Source: an uncultured Granulosicoccaceae bacterium (GTDB lineage: Bacteria; Pseudomonadota; Gammaproteobacteria; Granulosicoccales; Granulosicoccaceae). Taken from it: a stretch of 64,000 bases of DNA. The translations under genes were made by a program, and so were the position numbers. The notes beneath the pieces are model-generated. The model was not told the DNA's origin. It worked only from the letters and a program-made list of their open reading frames with translations, and did no database searches. Of this stretch, positions 38,098-46,876 are shown one piece after another. Numbering within the stretch: the first letter of the stretch is position 1; each line of letters opens with the position of its first letter. The DNA lies in assembly GCA_937951345.1 (NCBI GenBank), contig CALFCF010000001.1, positions 53,795 to 117,794 of the forward strand, given 5' to 3'.

Positions 38098-38255
38098 TAG
38101 AAGCCATCTCAAAATTGAGATTGTGCGCTCAGACAAGGCGTGTGGCGCTCGAGCAGCGCAGTTTACACGCAGTAAATGAGCAGCGCAGAACGGCACACAA
38201 CGCAGGATCAGCGTGCAGGACTCGGCGTCCCCAATCGATTTTGAGATGGCTTCTA
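38098..38255. mobile_element. MITE-like inverted-repeat element, copy A
   Basis: 158 bp bounded by TAGAAGCCATCTCAAAAT (38098-38115) and its exact reverse complement (38238-38255), with homology continuing inward one mismatch later. Outside the GAAGCC ends, CTAG/CTAA suggests a short target duplication. There is no coding capacity. The centre (38154-38184), read on the minus strand, resembles the centre of the element at 42335-42474. It fills most of the rpsR-DUF2232 gap; the rest of that gap shows nothing. Confidence 0.65.
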
Positions 38256-38385
38256 AATAAGCGACGAGAAACAGGTTACGCGCTTTTACCGCGCCACCCG
38301 ACCGCTCGTCTGACGCCACCTGTTGATTCAAGTGGCGACGTGCAGTAAGTAATATAGAAACTCGATTAAAACGACCGGTAGGTTG

Positions 38386-39534
38386 ATGATCAGACTCGCG
38401 CAGCATGCACTCAAAGGACCTCTGGCTGCTGCTGGTGTTTCCAGCGGTTTGTTGTGTCTTGGTTTGCTGCTACCGCTGCTGGCTGGACCTGCCGGGGTGT
38501 ACATCACCTTGCCGGTGATATGGTGTAGCGCAGCTATTGTCTCGTTGGTGTTGTTGCGACAAGGTGTTGCACCGGCGGTAACAGCCCTCGGTGCAGTAAT
38601 GCTGATGGTGCTTTTGATGGGAATGCTGTCGCGCGGCGGCATGCTGCAACTGTTCGCCATCATCGCGCAGTTCTGGTTACCAGCTGTTTTGGTTGCTTAT
38701 GTGTTGCGCCAGACTGTCAGTCTGGATATGGCGGTGATGGCCGGCGCTGCGATAGGTATTTTGCTGGTCGTCGTCATGCATCTGGTTGTTGGTGACCCGG
38801 TGGCGTTCTGGGAACGCATTATTGGGAATTACATCGATGCGAGTTTGAATACCGGCGGCACGGCGGCTATTGACCCGCAAGCACAACAACAAGCTGAAAC
38901 CCTGCGCTCAATGATCGGCGTTATGGCGAGGCTGGCTACCCCGGCGACTGCTGTCATGATGATGCTGACCGGTGTGACAAGTGTGTTTCTCGCACGTGGT
39001 TGGCAGGCGCGGCTGTTTAATCCGGGAGGGTTCCAACAAGAATTTCACAGTCTGCGTTTTGGTAAAACGGTTGCGCTCGGTGTACTTGCAATAACCGGTG
39101 TGTCACTGGTGTTGGAGTGGTCGCTCCTTTCGCACATCGTCATTGTGCTGTTGAGTGCAATGATGTTTCAGGGTCTGGCCGTGTTGCATGCCCTGGTACG
39201 AATTCGCGGCATGTCGAGCGGATGGCTGGTAGGTATTTATGCATTGATGATACTGCCGCACACCTCAGCGCTCGTAGGCGCGCTGGGCCTGGCTGATAAC
39301 TGGCTGAATCTTCGCCGACTATTGCCAGAGGGCAAAGCGCAAGACCAGCCGCCGCCGGCAGAGAGCGACACAACGTTGCAAGACAGATCGGAAGCAGTGG
39401 ATGGCGATTCCGGTACAGAAGTGAAAGCGGATACACCTGATGATCACGACAATCCGGAAGGTGCGCCGGAACAGGCATCAGAATTTAAAGACGAGCGTGA
39501 TAGTCTTGTGGATGACGGGGATCAGTCGAAGTAA
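38386..39534 (+). CDS. DUF2232 family membrane protein (YybS-like)
   Basis: 382 residues. The first 300 or so are mostly hydrophobic, with about eight membrane segments (for example VSSGLLCLGLLLPLLAG, ALGAVMLMVLLMGML, AVMAGAAIGILLVVVMHLVV). The last 80 residues are a hydrophilic acidic tail. The position between rpsR and rplI matches the DUF2232 gene of many proteobacteria. ATG 38386 is preferred to the adjacent TTG 38383. The function is unknown. Confidence 0.8.
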   Translation: MIRLAQHALKGPLAAAGVSSGLLCLGLLLPLLAGPAGVYITLPVIWCSAAIVSLVLLRQGVAPAVTALGAVMLMVLLMGMLSRGGMLQLFAIIAQFWLPAVLVAYVLRQTVSLDMAVMAGAAIGILLVVVMHLVVGDPVAFWERIIGNYIDASLNTGGTAAIDPQAQQQAETLRSMIGVMARLATPATAVMMMLTGVTSVFLARGWQARLFNPGGFQQEFHSLRFGKTVALGVLAITGVSLVLEWSLLSHIVIVLLSAMMFQGLAVLHALVRIRGMSSGWLVGIYALMILPHTSALVGALGLADNWLNLRRLLPEGKAQDQPPPAESDTTLQDRSEAVDGDSGTEVKADTPDDHDNPEGAPEQASEFKDERDSLVDDGDQSK

Positions 39535-39745
39535 CTACGAAGCGACGACGGTTAACTGTTAGTAAAAGACAGAGCACGAATAGGGTTCTAAACGGTTTCA
39601 CAGGATCTACGCAACAAAGAAACAAGTAGTCCAATGCAGGTATCGGTTACGTTGAAAGTTTTAATCCCTGCGCAAATATGATGTTCACGTAAACATATAA
39701 AGTTAAGGTAACTGACCGGATCAATACACCGGCAGGAGTAATGAA

Positions 39746-40204
39746 ATGCAAGTTATATTGCTTGAAAAAATTGACAAGCTAGGTGAGTTGGGCGATCTGG
39801 TGGATGTGAAATCCGGTTTCGCCAGAAACTTTCTGTTGCCACAAAAAAAAGCTGAGCCTGCGACCCGTGAAAATAAGGAAGCGTTTGAGCAGCGCCGCGC
39901 TGAACTCGAACGTTTGCAGTCGGAGGCTCTGGCTTCGGCACAGACACGTGCTGAAAAACTGGAGGGTGCTGTTGTCACCATCACATCAAAAGCTGGCTCT
40001 GAGGGCAAGTTGTTTGGATCTGTCGGTACCGAAGACATTCGCCGGGCTTTGACAGAATCCTTTGTTGAAGTGGAAAAGAAAGAAATTCGAATGCCTGACG
40101 GTCCTCTAAGAACGGTTGGTGAACACGAAATCGGTCTGCATCTGCACGCAGATGTTGACACAAGTGTAACCGTTCAGATTGTGGCTGAAGCTGAATCAGA
40201 GTAG
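39746..40204 (+). CDS. rplI: 50S ribosomal protein L9
   Basis: 152 residues. The N-terminal domain [33 protein letters not shown] is the L9 signature. The long helix follows ([17 protein letters not shown]), then the C-terminal domain with [12 protein letters not shown] and [19 protein letters not shown] upstream of the start supports ATG 39746. It lies 211 bp after DUF2232 and 213 bp before dnaB. Confidence 0.98.
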   Translation: MQVILLEKIDKLGELGDLVDVKSGFARNFLLPQKKAEPATRENKEAFEQRRAELERLQSEALASAQTRAEKLEGAVVTITSKAGSEGKLFGSVGTEDIRRALTESFVEVEKKEIRMPDGPLRTVGEHEIGLHLHADVDTSVTVQIVAEAESE

Positions 40205-40225
40205 GCTGCTCCGGCGCGCGGGTCT

Positions 40226-40244
40226 GCCGATCATTGCGATCGGC
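40226..40244. repeat. hairpin between rplI and dnaB
   Basis: GCCGATC (40226-40232) and GATCGGC (40238-40244) form a perfect 7-bp stem with a five-base loop, followed by GGCGGGGC and eight A. The A-run is on the wrong side for a plus-strand terminator, so its role is unclear. Confidence 0.45.
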
Positions 40245-40417
40245 GGCGGGGCAAAAAAAACCAGCGCCGCTGGCGAGAGCTATCAGCTTGTCGGCCCGGC
40301 AGCTCGTAACGGTAAACGTTGTAACATTAAATATCTATCGTCTCGCCGCGCCGGTCATGACGAAGCGCCGGAATTTTGTTATCGTCTGAGCTGCACTGAC
40401 TCGACAGGTTAAGCCAG

Positions 40418-42244
40418 ATGGCAAACGGCACGTCCGATGACAAAAATAATAACGACAACGCCGATGAGATTTCGAGTGCTGACGAGCTTAACCGGTTAGC
40501 TAACCAGGCGCTTGCTGACGCCGCGAGCGCAGACAGTCAACCTGATATCCGCCCCGACCTTGAGTCCGATCCCGGCGTTACTGCGGGTTTTTTCAACGCT
40601 CCACCTCTATCCGGCGAAGCACCGGATGTCGAAGCTCCGAAACCCGGCGCTACATTCCCTGTAACATCGACTGACACAGCGCAGCAAACTGCGTCCGGCG
40701 AGTCGTCATCTTTTTTCCAGAACCGCCAAACATGGATGACGGTGAATCAGGCTGGCACGCGAATACCTCCCCATTCGATTGAATCGGAACAGGCAGTCCT
40801 GGGAGCGCTGCTTATATCACCGGACAGTTTTGACCAGATTTCGGATATTGTCACCGAACCCGCCTTTTACCAGTTTGATCATCGCCTGATTTACCGTGCG
40901 ATAGCAGGTCTGGCCAGCGCAAATCAGCCTACAGATGTTGTTACCGTTACCGGTTGGCTTGAGCAGAACGCGTTACTTAGCGACGCAGGTGGCTTGCTTT
41001 ACATCTCGGCACTGGCTCAGGAATCCCCGGGTGCTACCAACATAAAAGCCTATGCCAGTATTGTCCAGGAACGGGCGGTTCTACGTGAACTGATTTCAGC
41101 GAGTAACGATATTGCTGACGCGGCTTTCACACCCGATGGGCGTAATAGCAAAGACCTTCTGGATTTTGCTGAGTCTCGGGTATTTTCAATTGCTGACGAG
41201 ACAGTAGCTAGCGGTCAGGGGTTTAACAATATCAAGTCGGTACTTGCAGGTACGCTTGATCGTCTATCCTATCTTTTTGAAACCCAGCAGGCGATTACCG
41301 GGGTAGCTACCGGGTTTACTGAGCTCGACGAACAAACCTCCGGGCTACAACCTTCGGATCTCATCATTATCGCGGGCCGGCCTTCCATGGGTAAAACGTC
41401 GTTTGCGATGAATATTGCCGAGCATGCTGCGTTGACAGGTGAGCATCCGGTTGCGGTGTTCAGTATGGAGATGCCGTCTCAGCAACTGGCAATGCGGATG
41501 ATTGCATCGCTCGGTCGTATCGAACTACAGAAACTGCGCACAGGTCGTTTGGCCGAACAGGATTGGACGCGTGTTACCGGAGCGATTGGTCAACTCACAG
41601 AGAAGCGTAATCTGTTTATTGACGATACGCCTGCTTTGACGCCAACGGAAGTGCGCGCCCGCGCTCGCAGACTAAAGCGTGAGCATAACGGGTTACAGTT
41701 AATCGTTATTGATTACCTGCAATTGATGCGTGTCCACGGATCTGCAGAAAACAAGGCAACAGAAATTGCGGAAATATCGCGTTCCCTGAAAGCGCTGGCA
41801 AAGGAGCTTGACGTACCCGTGATAGCCCTATCGCAATTAAACCGTAGTTTGGAACAACGACCCGATAAACGGCCCATCATGTCTGATTTACGGGAGTCGG
41901 GTGCGATAGAGCAGGACGCCGACATGATTATGTTTGTCTACCGCGAAGAGGTGTACGAGCCTGATAAGGAAGAGGTGAAAGGCGTCGCTGAAATTCTTAT
42001 ACGCAAGCAACGTAACGGACCGATTGGCAGCTGCAAGCTTACCTTTCTTGGTGCAAATACACGTTTTGAGAATTTCTCACCGGAACTGGCTGCGGCGCAA
42101 CAGTTTGCCACAAGCCAAGCACGGCCAGCGGGATTTGCTACCGCAACCGCGAGCCCGGCAGCCGACGCCAAGTCGTCTGGAAGTGCCGGCGCGGTGTTGT
42201 CTAACGGTGGTTCAAGCGAGCCACCGAACCTCGATAATTTTTAA
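40418..42244 (+). CDS. dnaB: replicative DNA helicase DnaB
   Basis: Hexameric 5'-3' helicase of the replication fork. The conserved part starts near residue 120 (RIPPHSIESEQAVLGALLI). The RecA-like domain has Walker A AGRPSMGKTSFAMNIAEH, Walker B LIVIDYLQLM, ALSQLNRSLEQRPDKRP and the arginine-finger region. At 608 residues it is about 140 longer than usual. The first 115 residues are an Asp/Asn/Pro/Ser-rich, probably disordered extension, and the last 50 are Ala/Gly/Ser-rich. No intein is seen. The position after rplI is conserved. Confidence 0.96.
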   Translation: MANGTSDDKNNNDNADEISSADELNRLANQALADAASADSQPDIRPDLESDPGVTAGFFNAPPLSGEAPDVEAPKPGATFPVTSTDTAQQTASGESSSFFQNRQTWMTVNQAGTRIPPHSIESEQAVLGALLISPDSFDQISDIVTEPAFYQFDHRLIYRAIAGLASANQPTDVVTVTGWLEQNALLSDAGGLLYISALAQESPGATNIKAYASIVQERAVLRELISASNDIADAAFTPDGRNSKDLLDFAESRVFSIADETVASGQGFNNIKSVLAGTLDRLSYLFETQQAITGVATGFTELDEQTSGLQPSDLIIIAGRPSMGKTSFAMNIAEHAALTGEHPVAVFSMEMPSQQLAMRMIASLGRIELQKLRTGRLAEQDWTRVTGAIGQLTEKRNLFIDDTPALTPTEVRARARRLKREHNGLQLIVIDYLQLMRVHGSAENKATEIAEISRSLKALAKELDVPVIALSQLNRSLEQRPDKRPIMSDLRESGAIEQDADMIMFVYREEVYEPDKEEVKGVAEILIRKQRNGPIGSCKLTFLGANTRFENFSPELAAAQQFATSQARPAGFATATASPAADAKSSGSAGAVLSNGGSSEPPNLDNF

Positions 42245-42334
42245 TCTGCTATCGGTTGGTACACAGCATGTAGTTGCCAGCGCAATTGGTTACCGTGGCA
42301 ATAACTTATCGGGCAGATTGAATTTCAAACCTTT

Positions 42335-42474
42335 GGAACCACTGATTTATCGCCTGCGTTGCCAGGGCTGCGTTGAAATTCGGCTCAAAATGCTCATGTA
42401 TTCGCATATACACTACGCTTTTTCGCCAAATTTCGCCTTGCCCTGCCTGCCTCGCCTAATAAATCAGAGGTTCC
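42335..42474. mobile_element. MITE-like inverted-repeat element, copy B
   Basis: 140 bp bounded by GGAACCACTGATTTAT (42335-42350) and ATAAATCAGAGGTTCC (42459-42474), which are reverse complements except for one base. Inner parts are also loosely palindromic around the core TGCTCATGTATTCGCATATA (42391-42410). The core, TGCTCAT then ACTACGCTT, matches the minus-strand core of the element at 38098-38255 at most positions. It occupies the dnaB-fdxA convergent gap and may also end transcription. Confidence 0.6.
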
Positions 42475-42518
42475 CTTTAAATTTAAAACTTTGAGTTTTA
42501 ATTCGCAGTTGGGACGGA

Positions 42519-42842
42519 TTAGCGCTCCAGGTATTGCAGTTTATCTTCAACGTTCTCCCACTCAGCCGCGTCCGCTGGTGGATCTTTCTGCATCGTGATA
42601 ACTGGCCAATCAGCAGATAAGTCGGCGTTAAGTTGCAGGTAGTTGTTCATGTTCTCCGGTAAATCCTCTTCTGCATATATTGCATTGATCGGACATTCCG
42701 GCTCGCACAAAGAACAGTCAATGCATTCCTCAGGGTCTATCACCAGAAAGTTCGGACCTTCATGGAAGCAGTCGACCGGACATACCTCTACACAATCGGT
42801 GTATTTACATTTGATGCAGTTGTTGGTCACTACAAACGTCAT
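42519..42842 (-). CDS. fdxA: 7Fe ferredoxin FdxA
   Basis: 107-residue seven-iron ferredoxin of the Azotobacter FdI type, with one [3Fe-4S] and one [4Fe-4S] cluster. Cysteines lie in [19 protein letters not shown] (N-terminal) and [16 protein letters not shown]. The C-terminal 45 residues wrap the core, as in the family ([18 protein letters not shown]). It is transcribed towards dnaB. A GTTGCAA box lies about 30 bp upstream of its start. Confidence 0.95.
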   Translation of the reverse strand: MTFVVTNNCIKCKYTDCVEVCPVDCFHEGPNFLVIDPEECIDCSLCEPECPINAIYAEEDLPENMNNYLQLNADLSADWPVITMQKDPPADAAEWENVEDKLQYLER

Positions 42843-43294
42843 TTCTCGCGTCCGGGTGGTGGCTTACAAGTTGCAAATGGTAACAAAAAATACAGGTTCC
42901 GAGGTGATATGAACCCCTATGATTAGGGTCTTGCAACTCCGGGATCGCTAAAACCCTAAATTCGGTTAGGCAAGCAGCCGCCCAGGGTTCAATCGGCACA
43001 AAATAGTACCTCATACCCGTTGGTTCCCAATGCTCTTGGTAGCCATTGCCAATTGCAACAAGTTGCAATATTGAGGCGGTTGGTCGGTGTCGGTATTCCG
43101 GCGCACGTGGATTGCTTGAATAGGATTACTATTGTTGGGCCGGTATACGGATGTGCCGACTGGTTCACTGTAGAGACTGCAACTTTCTACCGCTATCACT
43201 GTAAAGCGTTGGGGTTATCTGAGATGACCCGGCAGAGCACCGATGTGTTTGCGCGTTGTTGTTGCAAGCAAATTATCTGGCAGGATTTCGTTCA
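42843..43294. promoter_or_regulatory. fdxA-galU divergent region with repeated GTTGCAA boxes
   Basis: The 452-bp gap between two divergent genes contains four TTGCAA-centred boxes: GTTGCAA at 42870, TTGCAAC at 42931, a perfect 18-bp palindrome ATTGCAAC-AA-GTTGCAAT at 43052-43069, and GTTGCAA at 43261. Such spacing would suit a shared regulator. No gene is seen. Confidence 0.4.
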
Positions 43295-44206
43295 ATGAAA
43301 AACATCAAGAAATGCGTATTCCCGGTTGCCGGGATGGGTACACGGTTTTTGCCGGCTACCAAAGCTAACCCCAAAGAAATGTTGCCGGTTGTTGACAAGC
43401 CGCTAATCCAGTATGCAGCGGAAGAGGCGGTTGCCGCTGGGGTAGAGACGCTGATTTTCGTGACCGGTCGTAACAAGCGTTCGATCGAAGATCATTTTGA
43501 TACCGCTTACGAAATGGAGCGGGAACTGGAAGCCAAAGGCAAGAAAGATATGCTTGCCATCCTTCGAGGCATACTCCCGAAACATGTCAACTGTGTATTT
43601 ATTCGTCAGTCGGAAGCGCTCGGGCTGGGGCACGCTGTATTGTGTGCCAAGCCAGTTGTTAACGACGAACCTTTTTCTGTCATCCTGGCAGATGACTTGA
43701 TCAATTTCGCCAAGAAGCCTTGCCTTTCACAAATGGTTGACGTTTTCAATTATCAGCACTGCTCAGTGTTGGGTACTCAAACGGTTCCAAAAGAAAGCGT
43801 TAGCTCCTATGGCATAGTTGACGGAACGGAAGTGCGCCCCGGTCTGATGGAAGTATCAGGTATCGTTGAGAAGCCTTCAATTAAAAATGCACCGAGCACG
43901 ACAGCCGTTGTCGGGCGTTACATCCTGACGCCTCACATATTTCAGAAGCTGGAACAAACCGAACGTGGAGCGGGTGGTGAGATTCAACTCACTGATGCGA
44001 TTGCAGCGCTATTGAAAGACCAGCGTGTGCTGTCTTACAACTTCGAAGGCAAGCGATTTGACTGCGGCAGCAAGCTGGGGTATCTGCAGGCGCAGGTTGA
44101 GTTTGCGCTGGAACACAAAGAATTGGGTAAGGACTTTATGGCCTACCTGAATACGCTGGCGGGCGAGAACAACAAGAAGATTGTTTCGATCAAAAAGAAA
44201 GCTTAA
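43295..44206 (+). CDS. galU: UTP--glucose-1-phosphate uridylyltransferase
   Basis: Makes UDP-glucose for polysaccharide and glycolipid synthesis. 303 residues from ATG 43295, with AGGA nine bases upstream; the in-frame TTG 39 bases earlier has less support. The nucleotide-binding signature is [19 protein letters not shown]. Also present are [16 protein letters not shown], the UTP/Mg aspartate in [15 protein letters not shown] and the C-terminal [18 protein letters not shown]. It stands alone and ends in a strong terminator. Confidence 0.97.
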   Translation: MKNIKKCVFPVAGMGTRFLPATKANPKEMLPVVDKPLIQYAAEEAVAAGVETLIFVTGRNKRSIEDHFDTAYEMERELEAKGKKDMLAILRGILPKHVNCVFIRQSEALGLGHAVLCAKPVVNDEPFSVILADDLINFAKKPCLSQMVDVFNYQHCSVLGTQTVPKESVSSYGIVDGTEVRPGLMEVSGIVEKPSIKNAPSTTAVVGRYILTPHIFQKLEQTERGAGGEIQLTDAIAALLKDQRVLSYNFEGKRFDCGSKLGYLQAQVEFALEHKELGKDFMAYLNTLAGENNKKIVSIKKKA

Positions 44207-44226
44207 AACTTCCAGCCTTTAAATCA

Positions 44227-44256
44227 AAAATGCGCATCTATACAGATGCGCATTTT
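44227..44256. terminator. bidirectional intrinsic terminator after galU
   Basis: A perfect 13-bp stem, AAAATGCGCATCT (44227-44239) with AGATGCGCATTTT (44244-44256), around a four-base loop. T-rich flanks on both strands serve galU and the convergent oxidoreductase gene ending at 44305. Confidence 0.9.
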
Positions 44257-44304
44257 CTCCGGTTTTGCTTTCCTTTTCCTGCTAAGTGGCTCGCCTCTTT
44301 ACTG

Positions 44305-46752
44305 TTAACTTCTGAGGCGCTTATTTTCCGGGTCGAAGAGCGGTTCGTTGCCAAGTGTTGCCGGCCGGTCCTGACCAAACATTCGAACAGCGACTTGTGT
44401 GCCTGCAACTGCCAGATCCGTCCGGATGTAGCCAAGCGCAATACTCTTTTCAATACAGTGACCATAACCGCCTGATGTTGTGTATCCGGCAATCTCACCC
44501 TGATAAACAATTGGGCAACCATAGATAGCATCCAGGTCTGTCCCTTGTGCTGCTGAGCCGGCATCATCAAGTGTTAGCGCGACAAATGTGTCGGGTGCGC
44601 CTTTATCGGCCTCTTCCTGCAACGCTTTTTTGCCAATGAAATTTTCTTTGGACAAATCAACGAACCGGTTCAGGCCGGATCGCAGTGGCGAATACTCATG
44701 GTCAAGCTCCGCTTTCCAGGCACGATAGCATTTCTCAAGGCGCATGGATTCCATTGCGTACATACCGAAATCGCGTAATTCGAAGCGATCGCCTGCTTTT
44801 TTTATCTCATCATAGAGAGCTACCTGCTGCTCAACCGGCACATGCAATTCCCAACCAAGTTCACCAACGTAATTGACTCGCATTGCCTTAACGGTCACAC
44901 CAGCAAACTGCAATTCCTGAAAACTTAGCCACGGGAAAGCAGCATTGGATAGATCTGCATTGGTCATAGATTGCAACAGATCACGTGATTTAGGCCCCGC
45001 GATAACCAATGTGCCGTAATCGACTGACATGTCTTTAATGGCAATATTGCTGTTGTCGGGGAGGTGCTCATTCATCCACTGTAAATCATGCCATTTAGCA
45101 GCAGCGGCACTGATAAGTATGAAACGGTTTTCAGCGACATGGGTAATAGTTACTTCAGACCAGACGCCACCATCGTCTGCGCAGAAATACGACAGTGACA
45201 CACGCCCTGGTTGCGGTAGCTTGCCGGCAATCATGTAATTCAGCCAGTTAGCCGCACCATCACCGGATACCTCAAACTTACTGAAGCCACCGAGATCGAG
45301 AATACCGACATGTTCTCTGACATGGCGGCACTCATCACCGACCGTACTGAACCAGGGCTGCCGGTGATAGCTTGCTTTGGCATCGGTCGTATCGCCATCT
45401 TGAGGGAACCAGGTCACCCGTTCCCATCCACCACGGGCTCCGAACTGCGCCCCGCGTTGTTGAAATTTGTCATAGAGTGGTGTGGTATGTCGCGGTCGAC
45501 CTGCCGGCCATTCATCGTTAGGGAAGCCGATCGCGTACTCGTTTTGATAGAGCTCGGTTGCACGATCAACCACGTACTGTTGGTCGGCATATTCACAATA
45601 TCTGCGCGGATCGGTTACCCATAAATCCCATTCCGGTTTGCCTTCAACAACCCATTCAGCGATGCTCTTGCCTGCACCACCTGCCTGGCAGATACCGAAA
45701 CTGAAACTGCAACAGTGGAAAAAGTTTTGCAGACCGTAGGCCGGGCCGATATAGGGCAGGCCGTCAGGGGCGTAGGGAATCGGGCCGTTGATCACACGCT
45801 GCACACCGACAGTGCCTAGTACCGGCATGCGATTACAGGCTTGCTCGATGTACCACTCCAGTCTTTCCAGATCATCAGGGTAGAGTTCGTAGGCGAAATT
45901 ATCCGGTAATTTGCCATCTGGCCAGTGTGGCGTGGCGCGCCATTCGTAGGGGCCGAGAATCAAACCTGTCTTTTCCTGGCGCAGGTAGTAGGAATCATCC
46001 GGATCCCGCACCAATGGCAGAATACCATCGTATTGCTCGAGTTCCGGCACGGACTCCATAACCAGGTACTGATGTTCCATAGAAACAACTGGCAGGAACT
46101 GTCCGGCCATTGCTGCAACCTCAGCACCTCTGTAGCCGGCGGCGTTGATTACGTATTCAGCGATCACAGTGTCGCCACTGGCTGTCGTTAACTGCCACTC
46201 GCCGCTGGGTCGGCGTTCGATTGCTGTGACTCGATTGAAACGTCGGATTTCAGCACCCATTTCGCGCGCACGACTGGCGAGTGCCTGTGTCAGTTGACTT
46301 GGATCTATGTCGCCGTCGAAGGGGTCCCACAAGGCGCCTTCCAGATCGTGGTCTTCCAGGAAGGGGTGGCGCTTTTTCATTTCTGCTGTATCGAGCATCT
46401 CGTATTCGATACCCATCGCATGCGCCATTGCTGTGACGTGTCGAAACTCTTCCATACGATCAGCCGATTGCGCCAGGCGAATCGATCCAGTCTGGTGATA
46501 ATTGATTGGATACTTCTCGTCTTTTGCCAGTTCATCGTACAGCTGGGTGCTGTAGTGCTGCAATTTGATGATATTGCGGCTGCCGGAAAAAGTCGGGATG
46601 TTGCCTGCAGCGTGCCAGGTTGATCCGGACGTCAGCTCATCCATCTCGAGCAACAGTGTATCGGTCCAGCCCATTTTGCCGAGATGATAGAGAGCGCTAC
46701 TGCCCACAACACCACCGCCGATGACGACCACGCGTTTATTGATTGTTTCCAT
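44305..46752 (-). CDS. GcvT-fused FAD oxidoreductase, DMGDH/SARDH-like (copy 2)
   Basis: 815-residue paralogue of the protein at 7839-10256. The DAO domain starts RVVVIGGGVVGSSALYHLGKMG, with SGSTWHAAGN (His47, the position of covalent flavin in DMGDH). The second half is a GcvT-type folate domain: GDGAANWLNYMIAGKLPQPG, AMESMRLEKCYRAWKAELDH, and near the end TSGGYGHCIEKSIALGYI. The likely reaction is oxidative N-demethylation with transfer to tetrahydrofolate; the substrate is unknown. It lies 124 bp downstream of the MttB-family gene on the minus strand, the reverse of the order in the first module. Confidence 0.88.
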   Translation of the reverse strand: METINKRVVVIGGGVVGSSALYHLGKMGWTDTLLLEMDELTSGSTWHAAGNIPTFSGSRNIIKLQHYSTQLYDELAKDEKYPINYHQTGSIRLAQSADRMEEFRHVTAMAHAMGIEYEMLDTAEMKKRHPFLEDHDLEGALWDPFDGDIDPSQLTQALASRAREMGAEIRRFNRVTAIERRPSGEWQLTTASGDTVIAEYVINAAGYRGAEVAAMAGQFLPVVSMEHQYLVMESVPELEQYDGILPLVRDPDDSYYLRQEKTGLILGPYEWRATPHWPDGKLPDNFAYELYPDDLERLEWYIEQACNRMPVLGTVGVQRVINGPIPYAPDGLPYIGPAYGLQNFFHCCSFSFGICQAGGAGKSIAEWVVEGKPEWDLWVTDPRRYCEYADQQYVVDRATELYQNEYAIGFPNDEWPAGRPRHTTPLYDKFQQRGAQFGARGGWERVTWFPQDGDTTDAKASYHRQPWFSTVGDECRHVREHVGILDLGGFSKFEVSGDGAANWLNYMIAGKLPQPGRVSLSYFCADDGGVWSEVTITHVAENRFILISAAAAKWHDLQWMNEHLPDNSNIAIKDMSVDYGTLVIAGPKSRDLLQSMTNADLSNAAFPWLSFQELQFAGVTVKAMRVNYVGELGWELHVPVEQQVALYDEIKKAGDRFELRDFGMYAMESMRLEKCYRAWKAELDHEYSPLRSGLNRFVDLSKENFIGKKALQEEADKGAPDTFVALTLDDAGSAAQGTDLDAIYGCPIVYQGEIAGYTTSGGYGHCIEKSIALGYIRTDLAVAGTQVAVRMFGQDRPATLGNEPLFDPENKRLRS

Positions 46753-46876
46753 ATATTTGGTTATCTCGAATCATTCGAAGAAAGGATCGACTGCTGTTGA
46801 GCGGTGCGGTGCTACGACCACAGTTACATCAACTACTGGCAGATGAATTTTCTTCGTACCTGTAGGGTCGGCAGGA

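Noticed and set aside
40226..40264. Hairpin plus A-run after rplI as an intrinsic terminator
   Set aside because: For plus-strand transcripts the tract would have to be T; on the minus strand the T-run precedes the stem and there is no gene to end.
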